The notes below the pieces were generated by a model that searched no databases, had not been told where the DNA came from, and saw nothing but the letters and a program-made list of their open reading frames with translations. Both the position numbers and the translations under genes were made by a program. DNA of 64,000 nt, taken from positions 37,856-101,855 of the forward strand of contig CASERZ010000005.1 of assembly GCA_949290515.1 (NCBI GenBank), written 5' to 3'. Positions 46,401-56,700 of the stretch are shown here, in pieces. Position 1 is the stretch's first letter; every line of letters begins with the position of its first letter. The stretch comes from an uncultured Christensenella sp. (GTDB lineage: Bacteria; Bacillota; Clostridia; Christensenellales; UBA3700).

Positions 46401-46583
46401 TATAACGCGCTTATGAACGGAGCAAAAGAGAGCGTTGAGGACGCACTCGGTGCAGGCGCAACGCTTGCGGGCAGAAAAGTAGCGGTAGCTACGGCTCTCT
46501 CGCTGACGGGTGCCGGCGCAGGTATCGCGCTTGTCGCGCTCTGCGTAAAAGCTCGCAAGGGAGGTAAGAAAGATGAAGAATAA
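40431..46583 (+). CDS. Giant repeat-rich surface protein 1 (MBG/YDG and Ig-like repeats)
   Basis: 2050 residues. A signal-anchor (about 5-33) is followed by a module starting YTEIGGDSGKDFSY with GILDGNGYTI and GTIKNLTV, resembling GLUG/parallel beta-helix segments. Then comes a long array of ~80-residue units with the pattern VYDGT/TYDG ... AGTYxVTA ... NY, as in MBG and YDG adhesin domains, including two nearly identical units starting near 43870 and 44110 (240 bp apart). One Ig-like unit (FKDGITVKAVYNDGS) lies near residue 1580. The end has a helical stalk, one membrane helix (about 2015-2040) and a basic/acidic tail (KARKGGKKDEE). There is no LPXTG motif. Likely an adhesin or envelope scaffold. 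aaggagg precedes the ATG. Confidence 0.85.
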   Translation: MVNKKAKVAVLSIVAVLLVVALLFSLMAVMGAYDNVYEGTGGNIGTGNTAVSTYSGANGVAKDGTVAQKQSGATTGYTEIGGDSGKDFSYVKANPEGSYILMGNITLNDADTSTTFKGILDGNGYTITLDITNRSTNSDLVGGVFKVVEGGTIKNLTVLASKFVVGTDNDNTSCGVFAGSATGGALFSNVCITLAWSPTNEGNGTSDFYYFQNTSRSKDAYIRLGGLLGITQGDTTIEDTTVENVTTGNYGFSINGWRTGGSWSIFGGSNSNGFHDLGGFVASAEGGTVNLNRITFAGNASSKITIRNESTGSYRYNATKSGLVVGYMNNGTYNVNGIIISYPAVIDTNIIRTNMNYNDQTSVGIVVGWDGDSDGSISVSNMYFVEGASTSWISGKKNNISGVTVFPASANARFDGVENIAFYGAKKVAPNSPELVAKINNAGQEQYVMSSLMLKEGEREETVWLSVPIVEHSADGTDYTLNLSAVMAGHGSVKLESDKLTVTGDNGSAYTATKYYDYQNVQSPSVAFYNNASQKVGALEGVYSCANSIEANATYTATPDLDAALLDSGYSSIVYGGVTYIYSESASYVYAPQGGVQTGDSTLDLDFNKNIEVQVLPAPLTVDADFGTNEVTYYDSFDDIIGKIQIKAVSGQYYASAWISEYAITAGGEEYVQGMPVGTVVNIKIGAIGLSDGNSNYEITYGEGVDKTIQVLVLEGPIGGVSNFEYDGLNHMDAVYGNGEYPFEYVYSYTDAEGQPVEEVVNAGSYIVNVTLDDENVVLNNASKSFSVAPKTIVIEKKTDVQFSHDYNRGVLNPADLFEVPVDIEGNPLTLNFKTMLGDVEAVIQHAGEYTVTASLAEYANYVAQDVNETYTVNKAVLTIGTEQDGAKLTSVYDSEAMTQDEMNALFTAPEYLSQIFPITVNASEQILNAGVYTITADAVIPSEEVNDIECAQASVQFTVEQATLNGNIVLPENKVYDGTAKIAEFELSEGILYGQDAVTVAYAKDGAPVESAVNAGTYSITAVLPEFEAGKSNYKWADGFNAVSELTIDKVQVSVTALEGQTKTYDGEVFDDYASLFVLPVDVQGEQLRYDYTIEKDGVVVNEIKDAGVYTVTATLSAGQDNYASDEASVTVTVEKVVVDGSLVFDDMTYDGNEKTARFEFTGESPMVGTDEITVEYGEGDRVNVGAAVSATAVLPSDNYVFAESAVITGEIAVESVEVDGILVYDDMTYNGSEKTARFEFTGESPMVNGDQITVVYGDEGDRINVGAPVSVTAQLPSVNYVFADTAVTTGTIEVAPVEFVLDFNGKGTSESGVTVVVGQEFVFDAKIEGTTDNTVQIGSNTYTYSVTDNGWVDGDYTTSANVGETFTLSVTLTIEGVDAGNYSYAQTVEVRVIATSMGGTLVADNDGVVYDGTAYGATLTGTVEGVTESDYQIEYALDGTDVWTTEKPVNAGTYKAKVVSLTDNYSADQIAQIKFTIAQAEAIVNPQVADGTYYEGHALPEITLGEGSTEGAIVWEDAEGKLIAGLNSYNWVFTSSDPNYKNATGSVEITAEELVFSNIVVEKNESFKSDYVYGDVFFKDGITVKAVYNDGSETVLSADEYTVSDLAAGMTSVQVTYTAESASATVDGITVDKKTLEAPVVEGQFVYSGLEQSAGIESTSEYTVSGDVQATNADKYEITLTLTDSDNYKWANAEGASTVVEWTIEKKVASITADAQTIVYGQTPEAYTAQVSGTVNGENLEYTVGLQEVPSVFVKGEYDIVVTLTPDSAVNANYEINITNAILIVNAKAITAPEVDTEQKLTYDGSQKTFVIPQNEAYAVSGNTATEAGNYVATLTLTDKENTTWADGSTDDLTFAWSIDKATRELSASATLGYKVINVSADNLAEVEYSTDGKNYSALADGKIAVEISLNYTVYLRYKETSNYLASAAVEVKLTLTKAIVAEYIADSFGEEFTFADIDRYNAVKTLAQAAEGTSEECDEAIANLDAKYNALMNGAKESVEDALGAGATLAGRKVAVATALSLTGAGAGIALVALCVKARKGGKKDEE
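43864..44330 (+). repeat. Near-identical 240-bp tandem repeat inside giant gene 1
   Basis: The stretch beginning GATATGACCTACGACGGC at 43872 recurs at 44112 with few changes, both continuing through AAGACTGCAAGATTCGAATT. Each unit encodes one YDG-like domain of 80 residues, indicating a recent duplication or gene conversion. Confidence 0.85.
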
Positions 46584-47052
46584 AAAGATATTGATTACTG
46601 CGGTAATAGTACTGACTTTGGCGGTTATTCTCACGGCTGTTGCCTGTGAGAAAGCCGTAGACCAACTCGACCTTACGCTCAGTTATGCAGGAGAGTGCAC
46701 CTCTCTCAAGGTAGAAGTTGCTAAGGACGAGCAGGTCGTATATGTATATGACAACGGCAAGGTAACCGACGAATACGACCTCGGCATAGACGTTTCGGCT
46801 ATAGTGGCAAAAGCAGGAGAGAATGGACTTCGTCTTAAGAAGAGCGATTTCAAAGACGGTTTTCAATTCAAAATCGAAGGCAACAAAGCATCTCTCAGCG
46901 GTCAGTTTGCAGATGCGGCTAAGCTTATCGGAGTAAACGCAACCGTAAACGTAAGCATCAAGGCAGACCTCGAGGCTAAGAGCGTAAGCGAATACAAGGT
47001 AAGCTATACCGACGCCGGAGGCTATGACGTAGTCATTACGCTTAGCAAATAA
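46573..47052 (+). CDS. Lipoprotein partner of giant protein 1
   Basis: 159 residues. A signal peptide ends in TAVAC (Cys25), an acceptable lipobox, followed by a ~130-residue domain ending YKVSYTDAGGYDVVITL. Its ATG lies 11 bases before the end of the giant gene in a different frame, with a strong ggaggtaag site inside that gene, so translation is coupled. The same domain forms the C-terminus of the second giant protein, where it is fused in frame (from residue ~2849 there). I know no named family for it. A terminator follows. Confidence 0.85.
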   Translation: MKNKKILITAVIVLTLAVILTAVACEKAVDQLDLTLSYAGECTSLKVEVAKDEQVVYVYDNGKVTDEYDLGIDVSAIVAKAGENGLRLKKSDFKDGFQFKIEGNKASLSGQFADAAKLIGVNATVNVSIKADLEAKSVSEYKVSYTDAGGYDVVITLSK

Positions 47053-47083
47053 GCACGTAAAAGAAAAATGCATAAATGCATTG

Positions 47084-47114
47084 ACGGGCAGGAAAATCCT
47101 GCCCGTTTTTTTTA
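47084..47114 (+). terminator. Terminator after the giant protein 1/lipoprotein unit
   Basis: ACGGGCAGG / CCTGCCCGT hairpin followed by a T-run of eight. Confidence 0.92.
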
Positions 47115-47469
47115 TCTAAAAACCTTATCGGACTATGGCGAAGCGAGGGCAGAAAATCGCTGTAAAAAGTATTTTTCGTGATTTTAAAAAAACGGTTTGC
47201 GTGCCGGTATTGACATAACGATAAACACGGTTTTTTTTGAATCAGGAAAAAACTCGGACAGTTAAACACCGTTTAAAAGCAGAATAAGTAAGGAAATTGA
47301 CGGTGAAAATCAATCTCAAACAAAAAAACGAAAAATATTATAAAAAATTTTTGCACAATATTTTGTAGTTAAAATTTTCTTGCAACGATATCTTGTGCTT
47401 TGCATAAAAAAACATTTTTTTTCACACGGAATTCAAGAAATTTTTAGGCTGAACGGTCAAAAATCGCTA
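47115..47469. other. AT-rich intergenic region, no gene seen
   Basis: AT-rich tract between the first terminator and the next promoter; no credible reading frame or structured element recognised. Confidence 0.5.
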
Positions 47470-47498
47470 TTGACAAGGGCATATACGTGTGTTAAAAT
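47470..47498 (+). promoter_or_regulatory. Promoter of the second giant surface-protein gene
   Basis: Perfect TTGACA (47470-47475), 17 bp spacer, TAAAAT (47493-47498). The leader would be about 250 nt long. Like the first giant gene, it combines a consensus -35 with a long untranslated leader. Confidence 0.65.
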
Positions 47499-47754
47499 TT
47501 TATTACAAAAATACTTGTATTTTTTTATAAAGTATACAAAAATCAGAGTTTTTATACCGAAATTATGCAAAAATTTCGGGGTTTTGTCGTAGTTTGCGCC
47601 AAAGGCGTGCGTGTGGGAAGCTTTTTTTATCGAATTTTCTCCCATTTGCGACCGCGGGCGCGTACGTGCATATTATATATAAGGGAAAAAGCGGACTTCG
47701 TCCGATTCTATACAGTACGGCTTTATGCCGCGATTACCTAAAGGGGGAAAAGTT

Positions 47755-50700
47755 ATGAATAAAAAAAGAACTACGCTCGTCGTTTCGGCTTTTGTGGTTG
47801 TCTGTCTGGCTATCGCGCTTGTAGCGGGTATCTCTGTCTACGGCGGAAATATGTCGGAGTCGGCAGCACGCAATAATGACGGCGTAACTAATCTTGCCGT
47901 AACCTCCGCGCCTGCGGAAGACGGTTCGGTAAGCCATCGATACACGGATTCGGATAAACCGTCAAACTATACTTCCATAGGCGGTGATTCGGGCCGTGAT
48001 TTTTCTTACATCAGAAGTAATCCGACCGGAAATTATATGCTTATGGGCGACGTGTCCGTAACGACTTTTGATTACGGCACGACTTTTTCGGGAATTCTCG
48101 ACGGCAACGGATATACTATCAATATCAACGTAGCCGCAAATTCGGGAAGTACCGAATACGGAGGACTTTTCGCATATCTTTCCGGTACGGTTAAAAACGC
48201 GGTTATCAACGTGCAGAAATTCAGCGCGGGCGGTAACAACTGTAATATGGAAGTAGGCGTAATGTTCGGACACCTCAAAGGCGGTACGGTCGATAACGTA
48301 AGACTGGAGCTCAATCACGTGCCTACGTCCGCCGCCAACGGCGCATCCGACTTTTATATGCACCAAAGCGGACAGAGATACAGTACGTTTTCAAGCGTTT
48401 ATCTTATTTTCGGAGGCGTAGCCGGTAAGTCATTCGGAGGTACGATAAGCAATTTTACTCTCGTAAACAACGCAGGCACTACATTCGGTTTTGGTATCAA
48501 CGGATGGAGAGACAGCGGTACTCTTTGGACGATGTATCAATATCTCGGCGGTCTTATAGGCGAGGTCAACGGCGGAGATACCAACATTTCCAATATCAGG
48601 ATAGAGGGTAGCGGTAATTTTATCAATTACAACACATCTACCTCAAGCAGAAAGAATGAGATGTATACGGGTATGCTCGTCGGCTATTGCAACGAAGACG
48701 TTACGACAATCGACGGCGTTATTGTAGACGCATACGGAAAAAACGTAAACACTAATGCTACTGCGGGTGCGATGGGCGTACTCGTAGGACAGAGAGACAG
48801 CGGCAATCTCAAAAACGTAACTAACATTTATTACAATACGAGTTCCCCTGTCCGTGATACGAGCTGGGTCGTCGGCAATACCGCGGATTACAACAATCTT
48901 ATAGATTTCAATGTGTCGATGACACCCGAGTTTGAAGGCGACAATATTTGGTTTTACGGAGCAAATTCAGCAGCACCCGATTCGGCAGACCTTATTTATC
49001 AAATCAAAAACGGTTCGCAGACTCAGGTAGTAGCCGACCAGCTTATTCTTGCAGACGGCGAGAGCGCAGGTCCCGTATGGATAAAGGTAGCCAAAGCGGG
49101 CGACGCGGCGGGCGTTGACGGAGAAGTAAATCTCAATTACAGCAAGGTCAGTCAGGGAACTTACGCCATCGAAACGGCGATGACTCCTACGAGCAGCGAC
49201 GGAGAATACAATTACTTTGAAAAACTTTACGACGGCAACTTAATCACTGCTCCCGTCATAAGACTTCAGGATTCTGTTAACAACTTGACTATTTCCAACG
49301 TATATACAGAGGCTACTCCCGACAGAAACGCAGGAGAGCATATCCTGAATTACAATTCTAGCGCTATTATCAATGCCGATTACAATATATATACATACGG
49401 CGGCAAGAGTATAGTAGGCAATCCTATTCACGGAGTAATGTACCTTCCCGCATCCGTAACGCTCGATTCGGGTTCGGCTTATTTGGACATTACGAAAGAT
49501 ATTAAAGTAACCGTAAACAAACTTCCTATACAGATAGGTTACAACAGCACTAGCTACATTACCTACGGCGACACGCTCGAGGCGGTCAAAGCAAAGAATA
49601 CCGATGTCGTCATTAAATCAGTAAACGGCGTTCAGGGTGCAGCCGCTCCCGACGCTATCGAGGACTGGGACGTTGCGGGATACGTGCCTTACGCTCAGAA
49701 TGCGGGCGCGCCCGTTCCTTTGTCTGTTCAGAACGTAACGATGACCAACGGCAGTACGGATAACTATATCATTACTACGCTTTTTACCGATACTATTGTA
49801 GCGGCAAGACAGATAAAGGGCAGCATATCTCTTGCGGACGGCGTAAGTCTTGTCTACGACGGCACCGCCAAGACGGCAAAATTCGATATCACTTCGGGCA
49901 ACGAAACCGACCCCGAGATAGGCTCGAGAATTATATTCGAGTATACGGGTGACAATACCAACGTAGGTACATTTACCGCAAAAGCCGTATTGCCTGCGGT
50001 AGGCGGCGTTGCCAACTATATATTCTCTTCTGACAGCGTGATTAGCGCGCAATATACGATTACGCCTATGGCGGTAAGTATCAGCGTGAAAGCAGAGCAG
50101 AACAAGACTTACGACAATACTCAGTTTACGGATTACGCAAGTCTGTTCAATATGCCTCAAGGCGCGCTTGACGACGATATAACTTATGACTTCAGCGTTT
50201 CTCCCGAGGGGATAATCAATGCGGGAGTTTATACGGTTACGGCTACTCTCAGCGGCAGCGAAACCAACTATACTTCCAACAGCGCAACCGTAAACTTTAC
50301 GGTCAATAAAGCGCAGATTTCGGGTACTATTCAGATGCCTGCCGATATGAGTTACGACGGTACGGCGAAAATACCTACTTACGTGTTTGCAGAAGGCTCT
50401 CAGCTCTATGCGGACGGGGAGAAGATTACTTTCGAGTATTCGGGAAGCAACGTAAATGCGGGAGAAATCACCGTAACGGCAAAGCTGCCTTCCGAAAACT
50501 ACGAGTTCCTCGTAGACGGCAGTGCGTCGGCTACTCAGACGGCTGCTATGCAGATTTCCAAGAGACAGGTAAATCTCACGCTTGAAAATATCGTCAAGAC
50601 GTATGACGGAGAGATTTACGACTTCTCGGGCGTAAGCGTAACGGGTACCGAAGACTTTGTGGACGAATTTACTCTCAGCGTGTCTTCTCCTTCGGCTACG

Positions 50701-53700
50701 GCAAACGCAGGAAGCTATCCGCTCGTAATCACCACGTCTTTGGACGACAACTCCAACTATACGGTTGTCAAAGACGCCGACAAGACTTTGACAATCAATC
50801 CCAAGAGCGTAAATCTCACTATCGACAACGCTACTAAAGTTTACGACGGCAAACTGTACGATTTCAACGGTTACACCGTAAACGGTATGGACGGCTTTAT
50901 AGCTTCCGACGCAGTTACGGCGAGCGTCAGCGCAACGAACGAAAAAGCTGATAAGGGCGTATATGCGCTTGTTATCTCGACTTCCGCGGACGCTAATCCC
51001 AACTATACGATTACGAAGAGTGAGGACAAAACCCTTACCGTTACGGCAAGGTCGGTTACGCTCACCGTAGAGAATGCAACAAAGACTTACGACGCAAAAC
51101 CCTATGACTTCACCGATTACGAGGTGACAATAGGAGGCGACGGCTTTGTAGCCGAAGACGCTGTAGGTATCACCGTATTTGCGCAGGGCGCGACGGAAAA
51201 CAAGGGCGTATATCCTATAAAGATTACGACTACCGCCGACGATAATGCAAACTACGATATTACCAGAAGCGACGGCGCAACGCTCACTATCGAAGCTCTC
51301 CAAGTACACATTACTGCAAAAGAGCCTCAGAGCAAGACCTTTGACGGTCAGGCGTTTACCGATTATGCATCGCTGTTCAATATTCCTTCTTCCGTTACGG
51401 CGGAAGGTCAGGGCGCGCCTTTGGTATACGATTATGCAATTACCAAGGACGGTGAGCCTGTCCAAGAAATAGTCAATGCGGGCACCTATACCGTTACGGC
51501 TACTTTGGCAGCAGGTCAGGACAACTACGTATCCGACAGCGCTAGCGTAGAATTTACCGTAAACGCTCTAGAAGTTACCATAGAGGCTACTCAGAGCTCT
51601 GCTACGAGTATGTACGACGGAGACGTAGTTACGGGCAGCGAAATCACCAAATACTTCGTTATTCCCAATGACGTAGAGGGCAATCCTCTGTCGGTTACGA
51701 TTAGCATAAGCGGTAAGGATACGCAAATTCTCAACGCGGGTACTTATACCGTTACTATGAGCCTCAACGACGCTAGCGGCAACTATACAGCTACGCCCGC
51801 TACGCTCACTTACGAGCTTATAAAACAACAGGTTGCCGTACCTGAACCCGAGACGCAAGTCTTTACGTACAACGGCAGTCAGTTCACATACGTTATAGCT
51901 ACCAATCCCAGATACACCGTTTCGGGCAACAAGGGTACGACGGCAGGTTCTTACACCGCGACCGTAACGCTCAACGATACCGAAAACTATCAGTGGAATA
52001 CGGGTAAGAGCGAGCCTTTGAATTTCCCTTGGACTATCAACAAGGCAGAGTCTCAAGTAACTCCCGTTGTTGAAGGCGGCGGCGGAAGCGGCAACTACTT
52101 TGACGGTCACGCTATGCCCGCTATCTCGACGAGCGAAGGAGATACTCCCGGTACTATCGCGTGGGTAGAAAGTATACTCGTTTACGGCACCACGACCTAC
52201 AACTGGACGTTCACGCCTGAGGATACTGCCAACTATACCGTCAGAAAAGGTACCGTTACCATCAATGTTAAACAAATAAAAGTAGCTTCCGTTACGGCTG
52301 AGTACACGGCAGGCGAAGACCCCGTATATACTTCTACTCCGTTGGATTCTCTCAAACAATTCCTTACGGTCAAGGCGGTCAACAACGACGGAAGCATAGC
52401 AAGCGTTCTTACGCAGGAGCAATATACCCTCAGCGGCACGCTCACGGCGGGTACCAGCAGTATTACAGTCAGCTACAACGGCTTTACCGCTACCGTAAAT
52501 ATCGACAACGTAATAGGCGTTGTTCTCGAGAGAATAGAGATTACGTCGCTTCCTCACAAGACGGCGTATACGGTATTCGAAACTCTCAACACAGAAGGTA
52601 TGGTTATCACGGCATATTATACCGACGGTGCGAGCAAGGTTGTTACCGAGAGCTGCAGCGCGAGCGTAAGCGAGCTTGCTATAGATACTACCAACGTAAC
52701 CTTTACGTATACCGACTCGACGGGCAGCAAGAGCGTTGACCTTGCGGTTACGGTATCCAAAATCAAAGTTGCGGCTCCCGACGTGGACGAAGGTCAGCAC
52801 TTTATATACAACAGTCAGACGCAGACGTTTGCTATTCTCGACGGCGAGCATTATTCTGTCAGCGGAAATACCGGCACCGAGGCTAAGTCCTATACCGCCG
52901 TTATCTCTCTCGACGATTCCGTCAACTATGAATGGACGACGGGTAATTCCGACGATATCTCCTACGAATGGACGATTGAAAAGATGACAATAAAGGGCGA
53001 AATCGTAATGCCCGGCAATCTTGTATTCGACGGCGAAGAGAAGAGTGCGGAATTCAACGTTACCGTAGGTCAGCTTTTCCTCGACGACAGCATCGTTCTC
53101 GAGTATGAAGGTGACAGAGTAAATGCGGGAAGCGTAAATATTACGGCTAAGCTTCCTTCCGAAAACTACGTCTTTGCAGAGGACAGCGTAACTACTGCGC
53201 AGATGATAATCAAGCCCTATTCGCTCGAGATATCCTTCAGCGAACTCACCGTAGTCTACGGAACCCCCACCGAGGATTTCGATATAAGTTCCATTGTGGC
53301 TACAGTGAGAGGAACTTCGGGCACACAAGTCGAGATAGGTTCGACTACTTACAATTACACAATCACCGTAGACTATGCCGACCCCGGCAATACCTACGAA
53401 TACGGCGACCCTAAGGATACGACTTATCCTCTCAGCGTTACGGTTGTCATTGACGGACTTGACGAGGGCAACTATACCTATGTCAATACTGCAACTCTCA
53501 AGGTAATTGCTACTCCTCTCGAAGGCGTACTCGTTGCGGACTCTACAAACGTAGAATATGACGGTCTCGCACACGGCGCAAGACTTACCGAAACAACGGC
53601 GAGCGAAAGCGACTACGAAATACAGTATTCGCTCAAGGGCAAAAACGAATGGTCGGCTACAGCTCCCGTAAACGCAGGTACTTACACCGTAAGAGTAGTT

Positions 53701-56700
53701 TCGCTTACAGACAGCTACTCGGGCGACAGAATCTCCTCTATCGAAATAGTGATTCTTCAGAAGACAGTTACCATTACGGCAAACCAGAGCGAAGTCACCA
53801 AGACCTATAAAGGCGAAGTTACTGCAGACGAGCTTGCTACGTACTTTACCGCTCCTGCGGGAGTGCTTTCCGAAGGCGCGCTTGCTCTTGCGGTAACCGT
53901 TACGGGTGCGGGAGAGAAGGTCAGCAACGTAGGCGTATATACGCTTACCGCAAAACTCCATTCTTCCGTAACCAACTACAAGGCAAACTCGGTAAGCATC
54001 AAATATACTGTTACGCCCGCTACGGCAGAGGTACCTACTCCCGCTGTTCAGAACTTTACTTACAATACGCAGGAACAGACTTACGTTGTTGGTGACAGCG
54101 CATTGTACGCGGTCAGCGGCAACAAGGCTACCGACGCGGGAAGCTATATCGCTACCGTAAAGCTTGTCGATAAGAGAAATTACGTTTGGGCAGACACTCA
54201 GACTACGGCGGACAAAACTTTCTCGTGGTCTATCGCAAAGGCTTTGCCTACGGTAAATCCTAAGGTAGAAGGCGAAGTGTTCTATGACGGATACGAGATG
54301 CCTCAAATCAATATCTCCGCGGGAGATACCTTAGGTACTATCGTATGGACGGACAGCGTTTTGCAACTCGGCAAGAGCGAATACGCTTGGAAGTTCATTC
54401 CTACGGACACCAAAAACTACGAGACGCTTACGGGCAATTACAGCCTGAGCGTAACAGCAATCGCACTCAAGAGCATTACGGCTGAGGTCAAGGACGGCGT
54501 AACGATATATACGAGCTTCTCGCTCGACGATATCAAAAACCGCCTCGACATCTCGGGTATTAACAATGACGGTTCGCTTGTCGAAGCAATCTCGCCGGAG
54601 CTTGTGAGAATCGAAGGCGAAATTGCAGCAGGCGCAAAAATATTCAATATCTACTATCTTGCCGACGAGGGAATCACCGATGACTTTGCGGTCAATATCG
54701 TACTTGTCGAACTCGCTTCTATCAAAGCGGTATTCGTACAGGACGGTCTTACCGTTTATCCCAACACCCCTCTCGACAGCATCAAGTCCAACCTCACCGT
54801 TACGGGATACAATAATGACGGCAGCGAATACGGCGTCATCGAAGAGTATGAACTTTCTGGCGACTTCAGCAAGGCTTCTTCCGTAATTACGGTACACTAT
54901 ACCGGAAGCGATACTTCGCTTACCGTTGAGGATACTACTTTCGTAGTTACCGTATCGACGGCTAAACTCGACAGAATAGAAATTACCGCTCAGCCTTCCA
55001 AGACCCAATATATCGCTTTCGAGCCTTTCAACAGAAACGGTATGGAAGTTACGGCATACTACACCGACGGTACCAACAAGACTGTTTCCGACTTTGTGGT
55101 TACCGTACAGAAAATGGAAGTAAAACATACTCAGGAAGGTATCGAGATTACCTATACCGAAGATGAAATTACAAAGTCTGCCGTAATCACGGGACTTACG
55201 GTAGAAAAGCGTTCGATTACCCCCAACGAGCCTTTGCGTCAGACGTTTATCTACAACGGCAATGAGCAGACGTTTGTTTACGACGCGGGCGTTGACGGCG
55301 AGTACTACGGTATTATTGACAATGTCAAGACTGACGCAGGCAACTATACCGCTTATATCGTACTCCGCGACAAGGAAAACTGCGTATGGTCTATTGACGG
55401 TTCGGTTACTGATATACCCGTCGAATGGTCTATCGCAAAGAGAAACGTAACTATTGTACGTTCGCTTGACGTTGTTATGGGTAAGACTTATGACGGCAAA
55501 GCCGTAGATTTGGAGTACTTCAGACAATTCTTCAGCATCAACACGGTAATAGGCGAAGAAGAAAACTTTACTATCGAGGATATCGGCATAGAATTGACGT
55601 TTGCAAGCGGAGAAAGCCAAATAGTCAATGCAGGCAAATACACCGTTATGGCAAAGCTGTCGGTAGATTCGGCTAAGAACTTCTCCTCCAATACGGTATC
55701 CACAACCTACGAAATCAGCAAGGCTTCGAGGCTTATGGAAGCGGATATGTCCGTAGGATACAAGACGGTTACTTTCGAACTCAAAAACGGTTTGGAAGAC
55801 GCTTACTATTCGTTCGACAACAAGTCGTGGCAGAAGTTGGAATCTCTTACGTTGAATGTGGGTATGAGCGACAAATACGACATATATCTCAAATACAACG
55901 AGGGTAACAACTATCTTGCGAGCAAGACGGTACTTGTCGAAAAGAAGATCACAAAAGCCGCTCTCTACGAGTATATCAAAGAGACTTTCGACGAGACGTT
56001 TACCAAAGAGGATATAGCCGCGTTCGAAGTATTCAAGACATATGCAAAAGACCCCGACGGCGAAAGCAAGGAATACGACGAAGCTTATGCAAACCTTCTC
56101 GCTCAGTACGAGCAGGTTTCGGGAGAGCTTATCGGAGCAATCTCCAGCGCGTTGTCGACAGGCTCCAAGATGGCGGGCTATCACTCGACGGCAATCGCAG
56201 TCAGCTGGACAATGTCCTCCTTGAGTACGGGCTTCGCTCTCATCGCGCTTTCGTTGAGTGCGGGCAAGAAGGGCGAGAAGAAGAGCAGACTCAGACGTAT
56301 GGCTGTGGCAGGATTACTCCTGACCGCTGTTGTATTCGGCGCGGTATTCGCAGTAGCAGGCTGTGAAAAAGTCGAAGTAGACAATATGGCGGACGTACTC
56401 GAAATCGTCAAGAGCTACAACAATCTTAAGGTTGACGTGATTGAGGGTGAAGAATCAATCTACACTTACGATAAAGACGCGATTACAGTCAACAAATACA
56501 ATCTGCTTCTCAACGTCAATTCGCTCATAGGCGAGAAGACCGATGCGAACATATCGCTCACCAAGGATAACTTTGTCGGCGGTTATACCATCGTGGTAGA
56601 CGAGAGCAAAGGCACCGCTACCGTCAAGGGTAAACTCAAAAATACGGGTATTGCGACTCTCGACAATGCAAACGTTGAGATTGTCTGCAACCTTAAGACG